Positions 1-9,437 of a DNA stretch of 64,000 nucleotides are shown here, piece by piece. The stretch comes from Permianibacter aggregans (GTDB lineage: Bacteria > Pseudomonadota > Gammaproteobacteria > Enterobacterales > Permianibacteraceae), in contig NZ_CP037953.1 of NCBI RefSeq assembly GCF_009756665.1, forward strand, positions 434,001 through 498,000, in the 5' to 3' direction. The notes under the pieces were generated by a model that searched no databases, had not been told where the DNA came from, and worked only from the letters and a program-made list of their open reading frames with translations. A program made the translations under genes and the position numbers. Numbering within the stretch: position 1 is the first letter of the stretch; every line of letters begins with the position of its first letter.

Positions 1-153
1 TTGACAATTTATGTCAACCGCGAAAAAGCATTTGAACAACTGATCAGTCCGGATATTGATACACTGGTTGAGTACGCAGCCAAGGATATGGACCCGGCAA
101 GACTATACGCCAAAGCCCTCAAATTCTCGGTGAAAATGGATGCGGCAAATTGA
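1..153 (+). CDS. C-terminal end of an unknown protein (partial)
   Basis: The frame is open from the first base of the window to a TGA at 151-153, giving 50 residues that must be the end of a longer protein. The visible part is charged and helical-looking (VNREKAFEQLISPD near its start, ALKFSVKMDAAN at the end). I recognise no domain. It converges on the tRNA-Arg gene on the other strand. Function unknown; the only claim is that a coding end is likely, because the frame stays open and stops just before an RNA gene. Confidence 0.45.
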   Translation: MTIYVNREKAFEQLISPDIDTLVEYAAKDMDPARLYAKALKFSVKMDAAN

Positions 154-166
154 ATTAGGAGGGGTT

Positions 167-243
167 TGGCGTCCCGGAGACGATTCGAACGTCCGACCTG
201 CCCCTTAGGAGGGGGCTGCTCTATCCAGCTGAGCTACCGGGAC
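167..243 (-). tRNA. tRNA-Arg (anticodon CCT)
   Basis: Read on the minus strand this folds as a full cloverleaf: acceptor GTCCCGG paired with CCGGGAC, D-arm GCTC/GAGC, anticodon stem GCCCC/GGGGC with loop CTCCTAA, and a T-loop containing TTCGAAT. CCA is encoded (plus-strand TGG at 167-169). The anticodon CCT decodes AGG, a rare arginine codon in most gammaproteobacteria. Confidence 0.95.
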
Positions 244-253
244 GGGGCCGGGC

Positions 254-283
254 ATTCTAGCGATTTTGACTCTGGCTCGCCAA
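254..283 (-). promoter_or_regulatory. Sigma-70 promoter of tRNA-Arg
   Basis: On the minus strand TTGGCG (278-283) and TAGAAT (254-259) are 18 nt apart, followed by a GC-rich discriminator (GCCCGGCCCC) just before the tRNA. GC-rich discriminators are typical of stringently controlled stable-RNA promoters. Confidence 0.6.
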
Positions 284-360
284 GCTACTGTGACTCCGTA
301 GCCTGGCGCTGACCTGAAGTACCACTGCCGGCGAAAAATATATGCCAACAGCCTATCCGT

Positions 361-2121
361 TCAAACGGCGTAATACTCGGTGTCCGGAATGGTCCAATCA
401 CAGGCATCGCCGACGATCAAGACTTTTAGGCTAGCGGTACGCGGTAACAACTGGCGGCGATAAAAATCGGCGGTAATGCGTTTGTTACGCACGAACGGAT
501 CGTCGCTAACATTGTTATGCAGAACCTGCAGTTGTTGCGCCCAAAGCCAACCGTAAATCAGGTAACCGGACAGATGCATGAAATGCACGGCATTGGCGTT
601 GGCATGGTGACCACCTTTTTCGGCGTTGCTAAGTAGTGCATTCAATGCCTGCTCGAAGTCGTTGGCGGCGACTTTCAGCGCATCACGCCAGATCAAATCC
701 GGATGATCGTGAGCCGTCTCGCGAATTTCATGCAGCAATACCTTGGCGGTTTCACCTTTGTTGGCAATCACTTTGCGGCCAACCAAATCCAGTGCCTGGA
801 CGCCGTTGGTGCCTTCGTAAATTTGCGCAATACGGGCATCACGTACCGTTTGCTCAACCCCCCATTCACGCACATAACCATGACCGCCGAGCACCTGCAC
901 ACCGAGGTTGCAGGCATCAAAACCGGTGTCGGTGAAAAAGCCTTTGGCGATGGGAGTCAGCAGCGCCAACATCGCGTCGGCTTCAGCTTTCTGTTTTTCG
1001 TCATTACCGCGATGGGCGGCATCCAGCAGAGTCCCCATCCAGAGCGCCAGTGCACGTCCGCCTTCGTTGTAAGCACGCATCGTCATCAACATGCGCTGGA
1101 CATCGCCGTGAACGATGATCGGGTCAGCGGTATTTTCTGATTGTTCGGCCCTGCCCTGTTTGCGTTCGACCGCATAACGCGCGGCGATTTGCCAGGCCAG
1201 TTCGCCAAGACCAATGCCTTGAATCGCGATGGACAGTCGCTCGACATTCATCATCGTGAACATCGCACGCAGGCCTTGATGTGGCTTGCCAATCAACCAA
1301 CCTTTGGCACCATCGAGATTCATCACACAGGTGCTGGAAGCCTTAATACCCATTTTGTGTTCAATCGATCCGCAATGAATCGCGTTTCGTTCACCAAGGC
1401 TCAAGTCGCTGTTAACCAGCACTTTCGGCACCAAAAACAGCGAAATACCTTTTGTGCCTTCCGGTGCGTCAGGTAGACGAGCCAATACCAAGTGAATGAT
1501 GTTGTCGGTCAGGTCGTGTTCGCCACCGGTAATAAAAATTTTTGTACCGCTGATTGAATAACTGCCGTCATTGTTCGGAGCGGCCTTGGTTTTCAGCAAA
1601 CCGAGATCGGTGCCGGCATGTGGCTCGGTCAGGCACATCGCACCAGCCCATTCGCCGCTCAGGAGTTTCGGCAAATAAGTGGATTTGAGCGCGTCGTCGC
1701 CATGGGCGCTGAGGCATTCAGTAGCACCGTTGGTCAATGAGGAATAAAGACAAAACGAGGTATTGGCACCATAAATCATTTCTTCGATCGCGACATGCAA
1801 CGCGCGCGGCAAACCTTGTCCACCATAGTTCGGATCACCACAGAGCGATTGCCAGCCACTTTCGGCAAATTGCTTCCAGGCTTCCTTGAAGCCCTTCGGT
1901 GTGCGCACCACACCGTTTTCGAAATGACAGCCTTCTTCATCACCGCTGCGGTTGATTGGCGACAACACTTCGCCGCAGAACTTGCCGGCCTCTTCCAGCA
2001 CCGCATCGAGCAAGCTGTCGTCGAGATCAGCGGAGCCGGTAAGTGCCTGCCATTTTTCCGGTAGCTTCAACCAGTCTTTCAACAGAAACTGGTAGTCCCG
2101 CAGCGGTGCTTTGTAAGTCAT
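361..2121 (-). CDS. Acyl-CoA dehydrogenase, ~600-aa type
   Basis: FAD flavoenzyme predicted to oxidise acyl-CoA to trans-2-enoyl-CoA, the first step of beta-oxidation, in the cytoplasm. The 586-residue product has signature 1 (MCLTEPHAGTD, about 162-172), the second flavin-domain motif (SGTKIFITGGEHD, about 191-203) and the C-terminal YEGTNG motif near which the catalytic Glu lies in this family. It is about 200 residues longer than classical medium/short-chain enzymes, matching the DmdC-like subgroup with a C-terminal extension. ATG at 2121 is chosen because GGAG lies 8 nt upstream; a start further upstream adds a non-conserved leader. Substrate chain length cannot be read from sequence. Confidence 0.9.
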   Translation of the reverse strand: MTYKAPLRDYQFLLKDWLKLPEKWQALTGSADLDDSLLDAVLEEAGKFCGEVLSPINRSGDEEGCHFENGVVRTPKGFKEAWKQFAESGWQSLCGDPNYGGQGLPRALHVAIEEMIYGANTSFCLYSSLTNGATECLSAHGDDALKSTYLPKLLSGEWAGAMCLTEPHAGTDLGLLKTKAAPNNDGSYSISGTKIFITGGEHDLTDNIIHLVLARLPDAPEGTKGISLFLVPKVLVNSDLSLGERNAIHCGSIEHKMGIKASSTCVMNLDGAKGWLIGKPHQGLRAMFTMMNVERLSIAIQGIGLGELAWQIAARYAVERKQGRAEQSENTADPIIVHGDVQRMLMTMRAYNEGGRALALWMGTLLDAAHRGNDEKQKAEADAMLALLTPIAKGFFTDTGFDACNLGVQVLGGHGYVREWGVEQTVRDARIAQIYEGTNGVQALDLVGRKVIANKGETAKVLLHEIRETAHDHPDLIWRDALKVAANDFEQALNALLSNAEKGGHHANANAVHFMHLSGYLIYGWLWAQQLQVLHNNVSDDPFVRNKRITADFYRRQLLPRTASLKVLIVGDACDWTIPDTEYYAV

Positions 2122-2146
2122 GTTCAACTCCGTAAGTGAAAAATCA

Positions 2147-2620
2147 TTATCGCGTATGTTCAATCAATAACTTCAGCGCGAACTGCACAGCCTGTTCGCG
2201 TACTTGTTTTCTATCGCCAGTGAATTGTTCGACCAGCGCATTGGTAAAACCGGTTTTGTCACTGAGCGCAAACCAGACGGTACCGACCGGCTTTGCTTCG
2301 CTACCGCCGTCAGGCCCGGCAATGCCAGACACTGACAAGGCAATGTCAGCATCGCTGTGTTCGAGCGTGCCTTTGGCCATCGCAATGACGGTTGCCTCGC
2401 TGACCGCGCCGTGACGCTCCAGCGTTTCGGCCGGCACATCGAGGCACTCGATTTTTGCGGCATTGCTGTAAGTGACAAAACCACGATCAAACCAGCGCGA
2501 ACTGCCAGCCAAGCCGGTGCAAGCCGCGGCAATCATTCCGCCGGTGCAGGATTCGGCCAGCGCCAGCCTCTTGCCCTGTCGCAATAGTTGTTCGGCGAGT
2601 TTTTGTACCAGTCCATCCAT
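2147..2620 (-). CDS. pncC: CinA-family nicotinamide-nucleotide amidase (PncC)
   Basis: The product (157 aa) is the stand-alone C-terminal CinA amidase domain without the N-terminal MoeA-like part. PncC hydrolyses nicotinamide mononucleotide to nicotinate mononucleotide in the pyridine nucleotide cycle. Conserved motifs seen are AESCTGG (22-28) and SGIAGPDGGS. ATG at 2620 follows AAGGAG with good spacing. It is divergent from mutS, an arrangement common in pseudomonads. The recA gene that often follows cinA is absent here; an acyl-CoA dehydrogenase lies downstream instead. Confidence 0.9.
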   Translation of the reverse strand: MDGLVQKLAEQLLRQGKRLALAESCTGGMIAAACTGLAGSSRWFDRGFVTYSNAAKIECLDVPAETLERHGAVSEATVIAMAKGTLEHSDADIALSVSGIAGPDGGSEAKPVGTVWFALSDKTGFTNALVEQFTGDRKQVREQAVQFALKLLIEHTR

Positions 2621-2694
2621 TCTTCTTCTCCTTGCCATCACACCAATCATGGTAGTGCTAGAGCTTGCTCGCCACTACCGATAGAATGCGCGGC

Positions 2695-5232
2695 ATGAAA
2701 ACTGCCGAACTCGACTTAAGCCACCACACGCCGATGATGCAGCAATATTTGCGCATCAAGGCGGCTCATCCATCGCACCTGCTGTTCTACCGCATGGGCG
2801 ATTTCTATGAGCTGTTCTACGACGATGCGCAAACCGCCGCCCAGGCGCTCGACATTACACTGACCAAGCGCGGCCAGTCGGCCGGCGAACCGATTCCGAT
2901 GGCCGGGGTGCCATGGCACGCGATGGAGCCCTACCTCGCCAAGCTGGTGAAGATGGGGTTCACCGTCGCGCTCTGCGAGCAGCTTGGTGACCCGGCGACC
3001 AGCAAAGGTCCGGTCGAGCGCGACGTCGTGCGTATCGTCACACCCGGCACGCTTTCCGACGAAGATCTGCTCGACGAAAAGCGCGATAACCTGATTCTAG
3101 CGATAACGCGAAGGTCTGACCACTTTGGCGTAGCAAGCCTGGAATTGGCAAGTGGCCGATTTTCATTAAACGAGCCGAAATCGCTGCCCGAACTCTGCGC
3201 CGAACTGCACCGCCTGCAGCCGGCCGAAGTGCTGCTCGACGACGCGCTGAGCGAACTGGAATTGCCCAATATTGGCGCCCAGCGCCTGTGCCCGACCTGG
3301 CAATTTGAAACGGCCAGCGGCGTCGAACAATTGCAGCGTCATTTTCAGGTGAAAAGCCTCGATGGCTTCGGCCTCAATGGCATTGATGGCGGCATCGGCG
3401 CCGCCGCCGCGCTATTGCAGTACGTGCGAGACACTCAGCGCTCGGCAATTCCACACCTGAAAGCGCCGCAATTGGAACTGCTGCACGATGCGATGCAGCT
3501 CGACCCGGCGACTCGGCGCAATCTGGAAATTTCCTCGAATATCCGTGGCGGAGATGAACACACGCTGTTCCGAGTGCTAGACAACACCGCGACGCCAATG
3601 GGTTCGCGCCTGCTGAAACGCTGGCTGCACCGGCCGCTGGCCGTACGAACAGCGATTGAACAGCGCTTGCAGGCGATTGCCGCCCTGATCGAGCAATCAC
3701 CACTCACTGACTGGCAAAAAGCGCTGCGCGCCGTCGGTGACATGGAGCGGGTGCTCGCCCGGGTTGCGCTCGGTAATGCCAGGCCGCGCGATCTGGTGCG
3801 CTTGCGTCAGGCCTTTGCCCAGCTGCCAGCAATGATTGCTCGCGTTGAAAAGATCGGCAGTCCAGCGCTGCAAACGCTGACGACTGGCCTGAAAGCATTC
3901 CCCGAACATTTGGCGCTGCTACAGAAAGCTATTGTCGATGAACCACCGGCACTGGTCCGCGACGGCGGTGTCATAGCACCCGGCTACCACAGCGAGCTCG
4001 ATGAACTGCGTGAGCTTTCCGAAGGTGTCGATGGTTTCCTCGCTCGCATCGAAGCCGAAGAAAAAACCAAAACCCAGATCAGCACACTGCGCGCCGGCTT
4101 CAACAAAATCCACGGCTTTTTCCTGGAAATCTCCCGTGGCCAAGCCCATCTGGCGCCCGCCCACTATGTCCGCCGGCAAACACTGAAAAACAGCGAACGC
4201 TTTGTCACCGAGGCGCTGACAGCCCAGGAAGAACGGGTGTTGAAAGGCAGTGCCCGGGCGCTGATGCTGGAAAAGCAGCTTTATGAAGCCGTTCTCGATA
4301 CGCTACGCGCCGATATCAGCGCGCTGCAAGCCTGCGCCGAAAGCCTGTCGGTGCTCGATGTGCTGGTCAATCTGGCGGAGCGAGCCGAGACGCTGCATTA
4401 CCGCCGGCCGCACATTCGTGACGACAGCGGTATTCGCATTCGCAATGGCCGCCATCCGGTCGTTGAAGTATTTGCCAGCGAGCCATTCATAGCCAACGAC
4501 GTTGAGCTCAATCCTGAGCAACGCACACAAATCATCACCGGCCCGAACATGGGCGGCAAATCCACGTATATGCGGCAAACGGCGCTGATCTGCCTGCTCG
4601 CTCATGTTGGCTCGTTTGTGCCGGCCGAAGCGGCCGAGATCGGCATTGTCGATCGGATTTTCACCCGCATTGGCGCTTCCGATGATGTCGCTGGCGGCGC
4701 TTCGACGTTCATGGTCGAGATGAACGAAACGGCGAATATCTTGCACCACGCGACACCGCGCAGCTTGATCCTGCTCGATGAAATCGGCCGTGGCACCAGC
4801 ACCTATGACGGCCTGGCGCTGGCATGGGCCTGCGTCGAGCATATTCACCAGCGACTGCAAGCGCTGACGTTGTTCGCCACCCATTATTTTGAGCTGACCC
4901 GTTTGCCGGATAAAATGGCCGGCATGGTTAACCGCCACGTCAGCGCCACCGAGCACGGTGATACCATTGTCTTTCTGCATCGTATCGAAGCCGGTGCGGC
5001 CAGCAAAAGCTACGGTATTCATGTGGCGCAACTGGCCGGTTTGCCAGCCAGCGTCATTGCGCTGGCACGAGCGCACTTGGGCCAGCTGGAAACGCTGACG
5101 CCGGTGGCTGGCGCGTCAACACAACGGATTCAGGATCCAGCATTGGCAATGCTCGATGCCATCGATACCGATCGCATCACACCGCGCGAAGCGCTGGATT
5201 TGCTATACCAATTGAAGTCACTGCGAAATTAA
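2695..5232 (+). CDS. mutS: DNA mismatch repair protein MutS
   Basis: MutS binds mismatches and small loops and recruits MutL using ATP. The N-terminal mismatch-recognition Phe-X-Glu is present (F37-Y38-E39 in GDFYELF). The ATPase has Walker [10 protein letters not shown] and Walker [13 protein letters not shown], then the signature region [12 protein letters not shown] and the C-terminal ATHYFELT. At about 845 aa it is full length for MutS1. ATG at 2695 is preferred because alignment to family N-termini (HTPMMQQYL) leaves a short leader; no strong Shine-Dalgarno is visible, and in-frame starts at 2665 and 2686 remain possible. fdxA follows 10 nt downstream. Confidence 0.97.
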   Translation: MKTAELDLSHHTPMMQQYLRIKAAHPSHLLFYRMGDFYELFYDDAQTAAQALDITLTKRGQSAGEPIPMAGVPWHAMEPYLAKLVKMGFTVALCEQLGDPATSKGPVERDVVRIVTPGTLSDEDLLDEKRDNLILAITRRSDHFGVASLELASGRFSLNEPKSLPELCAELHRLQPAEVLLDDALSELELPNIGAQRLCPTWQFETASGVEQLQRHFQVKSLDGFGLNGIDGGIGAAAALLQYVRDTQRSAIPHLKAPQLELLHDAMQLDPATRRNLEISSNIRGGDEHTLFRVLDNTATPMGSRLLKRWLHRPLAVRTAIEQRLQAIAALIEQSPLTDWQKALRAVGDMERVLARVALGNARPRDLVRLRQAFAQLPAMIARVEKIGSPALQTLTTGLKAFPEHLALLQKAIVDEPPALVRDGGVIAPGYHSELDELRELSEGVDGFLARIEAEEKTKTQISTLRAGFNKIHGFFLEISRGQAHLAPAHYVRRQTLKNSERFVTEALTAQEERVLKGSARALMLEKQLYEAVLDTLRADISALQACAESLSVLDVLVNLAERAETLHYRRPHIRDDSGIRIRNGRHPVVEVFASEPFIANDVELNPEQRTQIITGPNMGGKSTYMRQTALICLLAHVGSFVPAEAAEIGIVDRIFTRIGASDDVAGGASTFMVEMNETANILHHATPRSLILLDEIGRGTSTYDGLALAWACVEHIHQRLQALTLFATHYFELTRLPDKMAGMVNRHVSATEHGDTIVFLHRIEAGAASKSYGIHVAQLAGLPASVIALARAHLGQLETLTPVAGASTQRIQDPALAMLDAIDTDRITPREALDLLYQLKSLRN

Positions 5233-5242
5233 GGAACCGATC

Positions 5243-5566
5243 ATGACCTTTGTCGTCACCGACAACTGTATTCGCTGTAAGTACACCGATTGCGTCGAAG
5301 TCTGCCCGGTCGACTGTTTTTACGAAGGTCCGAATTTCCTCGCGATCAATCCGGACGAATGCATTGATTGCGGTCTGTGCGAACCGGAGTGTCCGGCCAA
5401 TGCCATTTTCGAAGAGAATGAAGTGCCGGACGATCAAAAGCAGTTCATCGCACTGAACGCCGAACTCTCACAGCAATGGCCGAATATCAATAAATGGAAA
5501 GAAGCACCGGCCGACGCCAAAGAATGGGATGGTGTGCCGAATAAGTTGCAATATTTGGAGCGATAA
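5243..5566 (+). CDS. fdxA: 7Fe ferredoxin FdxA
   Basis: Small soluble electron carrier (107 aa) of the [3Fe-4S][4Fe-4S] type. The N-terminal [17 protein letters not shown] and central [12 protein letters not shown] motifs supply the cluster ligands, followed by the long C-terminal tail usual for FdxA. It is 10 nt after mutS and followed by an intrinsic terminator, so mutS-fdxA is probably one transcript; this pairing is common in pseudomonads. Its redox partner is not visible here. Confidence 0.95.
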   Translation: MTFVVTDNCIRCKYTDCVEVCPVDCFYEGPNFLAINPDECIDCGLCEPECPANAIFEENEVPDDQKQFIALNAELSQQWPNINKWKEAPADAKEWDGVPNKLQYLER

Positions 5567-5577
5567 GTGCTGCAATA

Positions 5578-5607
5578 AAAAATCCCGCCAGTCGGCGGGA
5601 TTTTTTA
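5578..5607. terminator. Bidirectional terminator after fdxA
   Basis: ATCCCGCC-AGTC-GGCGGGAT hairpin flanked by A and T runs, between the convergent fdxA and the gene at 5615-6106. It can act in both directions. Confidence 0.85.
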
Positions 5608-5614
5608 TTGACAC

Positions 5615-6106
5615 TCAATTATTGTCCGGCAAAAAGTCCATCGTCCAGTTCGTTTCCCAGGTCTTGCCGCCATCAACCGAAAACGCCTGCTCCCAGCGCG
5701 GCCGATTAGGTGAAGGCTGAGACCACAGAAAGCGCACTTTAATTGGCTTGCCGGCAAACGTGTCATCGGCGTAGAACGTGCCAACGCCATCCTTGAACTG
5801 CCCTTTCACCGGCACATCAATCGCACCGGGAAATCTTCCGTCCAACCACCAGATCGACCAATTGCCTGTGCTGGCATCGTATGAACGAACGGCGATGGCA
5901 CGAAAGGTTTGTTCAGGGAAAAACAACTGGTTGTCTTCGATATTGCCAAAGCCACCCAACACCTTTTGTGTACTGGAATAGCCAATGAATTCATCCCATT
6001 CATCACATTGGTTCAAGCGCTCTTTCAAGCGCCGGTGTCTGACCTGCCACTTGCCGAGAACAAAATCAAAATCCGTCGGCGCATTCGGCTCAAGCTGTTG
6101 CAACAT
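5615..6106 (-). CDS. DUF1579-like conserved protein
   Basis: The 163-aa product resembles the small DUF1579-type beta-barrel proteins: an N-terminal FDFVLGKWQVRHRRLKERL (a goal of the form F-x-LGxW-x-v is typical), a central W-rich segment NWSIWWLDGRFPG and a C-terminal WEQAFSVDGGKTWETNW. No signal peptide or catalytic motif is evident. ATG at 6106 follows AAGGA with 8-9 nt spacing. The role is unknown; homologues are usually called hypothetical. Confidence is high that it is a real gene, moderate for the family. Confidence 0.7.
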   Translation of the reverse strand: MLQQLEPNAPTDFDFVLGKWQVRHRRLKERLNQCDEWDEFIGYSSTQKVLGGFGNIEDNQLFFPEQTFRAIAVRSYDASTGNWSIWWLDGRFPGAIDVPVKGQFKDGVGTFYADDTFAGKPIKVRFLWSQPSPNRPRWEQAFSVDGGKTWETNWTMDFLPDNN

Positions 6107-6149
6107 TGCTGTACATCCTTGGTAAGAGTCATTCCCATACATTGTACCG

Positions 6150-6178
6150 AAAAAAAATCCCGCCATTCGGCGGGAATC
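6150..6178 (-). terminator. Terminator after the 79-aa gene
   Basis: On the minus strand the hairpin TCCCGCC-GAAT-GGCGGGA is followed by eight T residues, just past the stop of the 6199-6438 gene and before the next gene's start. Its stem is nearly the same sequence as the 5578-5607 terminator. Confidence 0.85.
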
Positions 6179-6198
6179 TTTCAATTCATTTACTGCAT

Positions 6199-6438
6199 TT
6201 AACTCATCTGTGCTCTAAGCGCATTGACTTTCTGGCTCATCTCCGCCGACAACTCCGATGGCGTCAAGCGTCCGATGATGTTTTCCAATACGCGTTTTTC
6301 GTTGGCATCGATGACGCCATCTTTCATCGCAATGGCAATCAAGCGGTCCAACTCATGGACATCCAGTTTGCCATCGTTGGCAAAGCAATTGATCGAGCGA
6401 TAAGTCAGTTCCAGATAATCGCGCTTTTCCTTTTCCAT
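6199..6438 (-). CDS. Small conserved protein, TerB/EF-hand-like
   Basis: A 79-aa acidic, all-helical protein starting EKRDYLELTYRSINCFANDGK with an acidic loop (DGVIDANEK) between helices. The pattern resembles one half of a TerB-like domain, but no metal-site test is possible from sequence alone. It is monocistronic by appearance, with its own terminator. Function unknown. Confidence 0.7.
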   Translation of the reverse strand: MEKEKRDYLELTYRSINCFANDGKLDVHELDRLIAIAMKDGVIDANEKRVLENIIGRLTPSELSAEMSQKVNALRAQMS

Positions 6439-6487
6439 TTTTTAACCTCAGTGAGCCCTTCCCTGATCCGTGATGAGTCACGAATCC

Positions 6488-7651
6488 TTACATTGCCGCC
6501 AAGGCATCAGCCAGGGCTTGTTGCAAATCTTTTGTTTCTTCGATACCCACCGAGATGCGCACGAGGTTGTCATGAATACCCAGCTTGGCGCGCGATTCTG
6601 CCGGCACTGACGCGTGAGTCATGATGGCTGGATGCTCAATCAGGCTTTCGACACCGCCGAGACTTTCGGCCAGCGTGAAGATTTCAATCGATTCCAGGAA
6701 GCGTTTGGCTTCCGCTAAACCGCCTTTGAGGAACACCGTGATCATGCCGCCGAATCCGCTCATTTGTTTTTTCGCGACGGTATGTTGCGGATGCGATTCA
6801 AGACCGGGATAGACCACTTTTTCAATTTTCGGATGTTTCTCCAGCCACTGCGCCAGTTCCATAGCGGAAGCGTTGTGCTGACGCATACGCAATGCCAGGG
6901 TTTTCAGACCGCGTAGCGCCATGTAGCTGTCCATCGGGCCGGCAACGGCACCGATACTGTTCTGCAAAAAGGCCAGCTTTTCGCCGAGTTCTTCCGTCGC
7001 CGCCACCAGCAGGCCGCCTACCATGTCGGAGTGGCCATTCATGTATTTGGTCGCCGAGTGCATGACGATGTCGGCGCCGAGTTCAACCGGCCGCTGGTTG
7101 AATGGCGTCGCAAAGGTGTTATCGACGACAACAAACATATCGTGTTTTTTTGCTTCGGCGGCAATCGCGGCGATATCACAGACTTTCAGCATCGGATTGG
7201 TCGGAGTTTCAATCCAGACCATGCGCGTGTTCGGTTTGATCGCGGCTTTGAACGCATTCAAATCGGTCAGATCGACCATCGAATAATCGAGACCCATCGA
7301 GCGCTTGCGCACTTTGTCGACCAGTCGGAAAGTACCGCCGTAAACATCGTCCATAACGATCAGGTGCTCGCCTTGATCGAGTAACTCCAGCGCCGTTGCC
7401 GTTGCCGCCATGCCGGAGGCAAAAGCGAATCCACGCGCGCCATTTTCCAACACGGCGACGCAGCGTTCGTAAGCAAAGCGGGTGGGATTCTGGGTGCGCG
7501 AGTATTCAAAGCCGCTGTGCTCACCGGGGCTTTTTTGCGCATAGGTTGAGGTGAAAAACACCGGCGGCATCACTGCACCGGTCACCGGCTCAATGCTCTG
7601 GCCGCCGTGAATGACTTGCGTGCCAAACCCGAGTTTTTTATTGCTAGTCAT
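6488..7651 (-). CDS. Cystathionine gamma-lyase / gamma-synthase (Cys/Met metabolism PLP enzyme)
   Basis: PLP-dependent enzyme of the Cys/Met metabolism family (387 aa). The PLP lysine is K202 in HSATKYMNGHSD, with D177 in VVVDNTF contacting the pyridine nitrogen and YSRTQNPTR near 50-58. MetB (cystathionine synthesis) and gamma-lyase (cystathionine cleavage to cysteine) cannot be separated by motif. The neighbouring cystathionine beta-synthase at 8324-9289 favours reverse transsulfuration, homocysteine to cysteine. ATG at 7651 is chosen because AGAGGTG lies 7 nt upstream; the TTG two codons earlier is unlikely. Confidence 0.88.
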   Translation of the reverse strand: MTSNKKLGFGTQVIHGGQSIEPVTGAVMPPVFFTSTYAQKSPGEHSGFEYSRTQNPTRFAYERCVAVLENGARGFAFASGMAATATALELLDQGEHLIVMDDVYGGTFRLVDKVRKRSMGLDYSMVDLTDLNAFKAAIKPNTRMVWIETPTNPMLKVCDIAAIAAEAKKHDMFVVVDNTFATPFNQRPVELGADIVMHSATKYMNGHSDMVGGLLVAATEELGEKLAFLQNSIGAVAGPMDSYMALRGLKTLALRMRQHNASAMELAQWLEKHPKIEKVVYPGLESHPQHTVAKKQMSGFGGMITVFLKGGLAEAKRFLESIEIFTLAESLGGVESLIEHPAIMTHASVPAESRAKLGIHDNLVRISVGIEETKDLQQALADALAAM

Positions 7652-7668
7652 GTTCAATCACCTCTTTG

Positions 7669-8304
7669 CTATTGCCAGAGCAGTCGCACGGCAATCAGAA
7701 CCAATAATGCGCCGAGAATGCGATCCACCCAAGGCCCCATTTTCAGAAACTTCAATCGTACCGGCGCGCGCACCATGAACGCGCCGACCAGCGCAAACCA
7801 GCCACCGGTAACCAGCCCCATCCAGATGCCGTAACCAATCTGCACCATTACCGGCGTGGTAATGCTGATGATGTTGATATACAGCGCCAGAAAAAACATC
7901 GTCGCTTTCGGATTCAATGCGTTGGTCAGAAACCCCAAGCGCCACGCTTGCCATGGCGTATGCGTCGCAACGACTTCTTCATTGATATGAAACCGCTGCA
8001 CCTGCGAAGATCGCAAACACTGCCAGGCCAACCAGAGCAAATAGCCAGCGCCAACGATGCGAAACCCCAGCATGATTTGCGGATAATCGCGCAGCAAAAC
8101 CGCGACACCGAGAATCACGTAAGCAACATGCACCAGAATGCCGAAGCCAATACCACAGGCGGTCCACAGCGCGGCCGATTTACCTTGCTGAATGGCTTGC
8201 CGCAAAGTAACCAGAAAATCCGGACCGGGGCTGACCACGGCGATGGCGTGTGCCATCGCCAGCAACGCAAATTCGTTGCCGTAAGCGCTCAACCACTGTT
8301 GCAC
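7669..8304 (-). CDS. LysE/RhtB family amino-acid exporter
   Basis: A 211-aa inner-membrane protein with about six hydrophobic segments and the family hallmark PGPDFLVTLRQAIQQGK in the first cytoplasmic loop. LysE/RhtB proteins export amino acids such as homoserine, threonine or cysteine. It lies between the two transsulfuration genes on the same strand with gaps of 17 and 19 nt, so it is likely co-transcribed, and a sulfur amino acid is a sensible guess for the cargo. The start is a GTG with GGAG 11 nt upstream. Confidence 0.88.
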   Translation of the reverse strand: MQQWLSAYGNEFALLAMAHAIAVVSPGPDFLVTLRQAIQQGKSAALWTACGIGFGILVHVAYVILGVAVLLRDYPQIMLGFRIVGAGYLLWLAWQCLRSSQVQRFHINEEVVATHTPWQAWRLGFLTNALNPKATMFFLALYINIISITTPVMVQIGYGIWMGLVTGGWFALVGAFMVRAPVRLKFLKMGPWVDRILGALLVLIAVRLLWQ

Positions 8305-8323
8305 GTTGGCCAGGCTCCGGGGA

Positions 8324-9289
8324 TTAAATCAGGCCTTTTTCCTGGCACCAGGTATCGTTGTAGATCTTCGATACATAACGGGTGCCGGTATCGCAGACAA
8401 ATGTCACGACGCGTTTCGGCGCAGTTTGTTCGCGGCAGTAGCGCAGCGCGGCAGCCAGTAAGGTGCCGGTGGAGCTACCGCCCATGATGCCTTCGACGCG
8501 CAGCAGTTCACGAATCACCTTCACTGCTTCATCATCCGGGATTTCGTAAGACTTGGTCACCAACTCCATATTGCAAATAGACGGAATGAAATCCTCGCCA
8601 ATGCCTTCGACAATCCAGGAGCCAGCTTCTTTGAACTCACCAGTGCGGTGATACAAGTCGAGAATCGAACCTTTTGGATCGGCCAGCACGATATCAATAT
8701 TCGGATTTTTTTCTTTCAGGTATTTACCGACACCGGACAACGTGCCACCGGAACCGACGCCCAACACAATGGCGTCGATCTTGCCTTCCATCTGTTCCCA
8801 GATTTCCGGACCGGTGGTCTCAAAATGGGCTTTGACGTTGGCCGGATTGGCAAACTGATTGATGAAGAAAAAGTTTTTCTCGCGCGCCAAACGAGCGGCG
8901 ACATCCTGGTAATACTCCGGATGGCCTTTCATGACATCAGAGCGGGTGCGAATGACTTCGGCGCCCATCGCGCGCAGGTTGTATTCCTTTTCCATGCTCA
9001 TTTTATCGGGCATGACAATCAGCATTTTGTAGCCTTTTTGCGCGGCCACCAGCGCGAGTCCGAGGCCAGTATTGCCAGCCGTCGCTTCGACGAGGGTATC
9101 GCCCGGCTTGATATGGCCAGCCTGCTCGGCCGCTTCAATCATATACAGCGCAATACGGTCTTTGATCGAGCCACCCGGATTCATCAGTTCCAGCTTGCCA
9201 AACAACTGACAAACGCCGGTATCCAGCTTGCTGAATGCTGTCATCGGCGTGTTGCCAATCATCTCCAGAACATTGCGAGTGACGCTCAT
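8324..9289 (-). CDS. Cystathionine beta-synthase / cysteine synthase-like, catalytic core only
   Basis: Fold-type II PLP enzyme (321 aa). The PLP lysine is K43 in PGGSIKDRIA, the substrate loop is EATAGNTG and the phosphate-binding loop is GVGSGGTLSGVG. It has the catalytic core but no C-terminal CBS-pair regulatory domains and no N-terminal haem domain. The sequence resembles bacterial cystathionine beta-synthases more than CysK/CysM (FEPGxGNTG variants), and the adjacent gamma-lyase supports that. O-acetylserine sulfhydrylase activity remains an alternative. ATG at 9289 follows GAGGT. Confidence 0.82.
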   Translation of the reverse strand: MSVTRNVLEMIGNTPMTAFSKLDTGVCQLFGKLELMNPGGSIKDRIALYMIEAAEQAGHIKPGDTLVEATAGNTGLGLALVAAQKGYKMLIVMPDKMSMEKEYNLRAMGAEVIRTRSDVMKGHPEYYQDVAARLAREKNFFFINQFANPANVKAHFETTGPEIWEQMEGKIDAIVLGVGSGGTLSGVGKYLKEKNPNIDIVLADPKGSILDLYHRTGEFKEAGSWIVEGIGEDFIPSICNMELVTKSYEIPDDEAVKVIRELLRVEGIMGGSSTGTLLAAALRYCREQTAPKRVVTFVCDTGTRYVSKIYNDTWCQEKGLI

Positions 9290-9437
9290 TACTACCTCGA
9301 TCAAATGGGGGAATGGAAAAGCGCGCTAATCTACCACAAAGCGAACTGGCCCAACCCGTTCGTCTGAAGCGTCACGGTATACTCGAACCAGAACCAGCGA
9401 CAAATAGCCATCCAGAAAGCCAAAACATAAGGGAATC

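Noticed and set aside
1-6. TTGACA at the window start as a promoter
   Set aside because: It lies in an open coding frame and no suitable -10 follows at 16-18 nt.
8324-9289. Labelling this gene cysK or cysM
   Set aside because: It lacks their typical loop sequence, and an adjacent gamma-lyase/synthase makes cystathionine beta-synthase more likely; the specificity remains untested.
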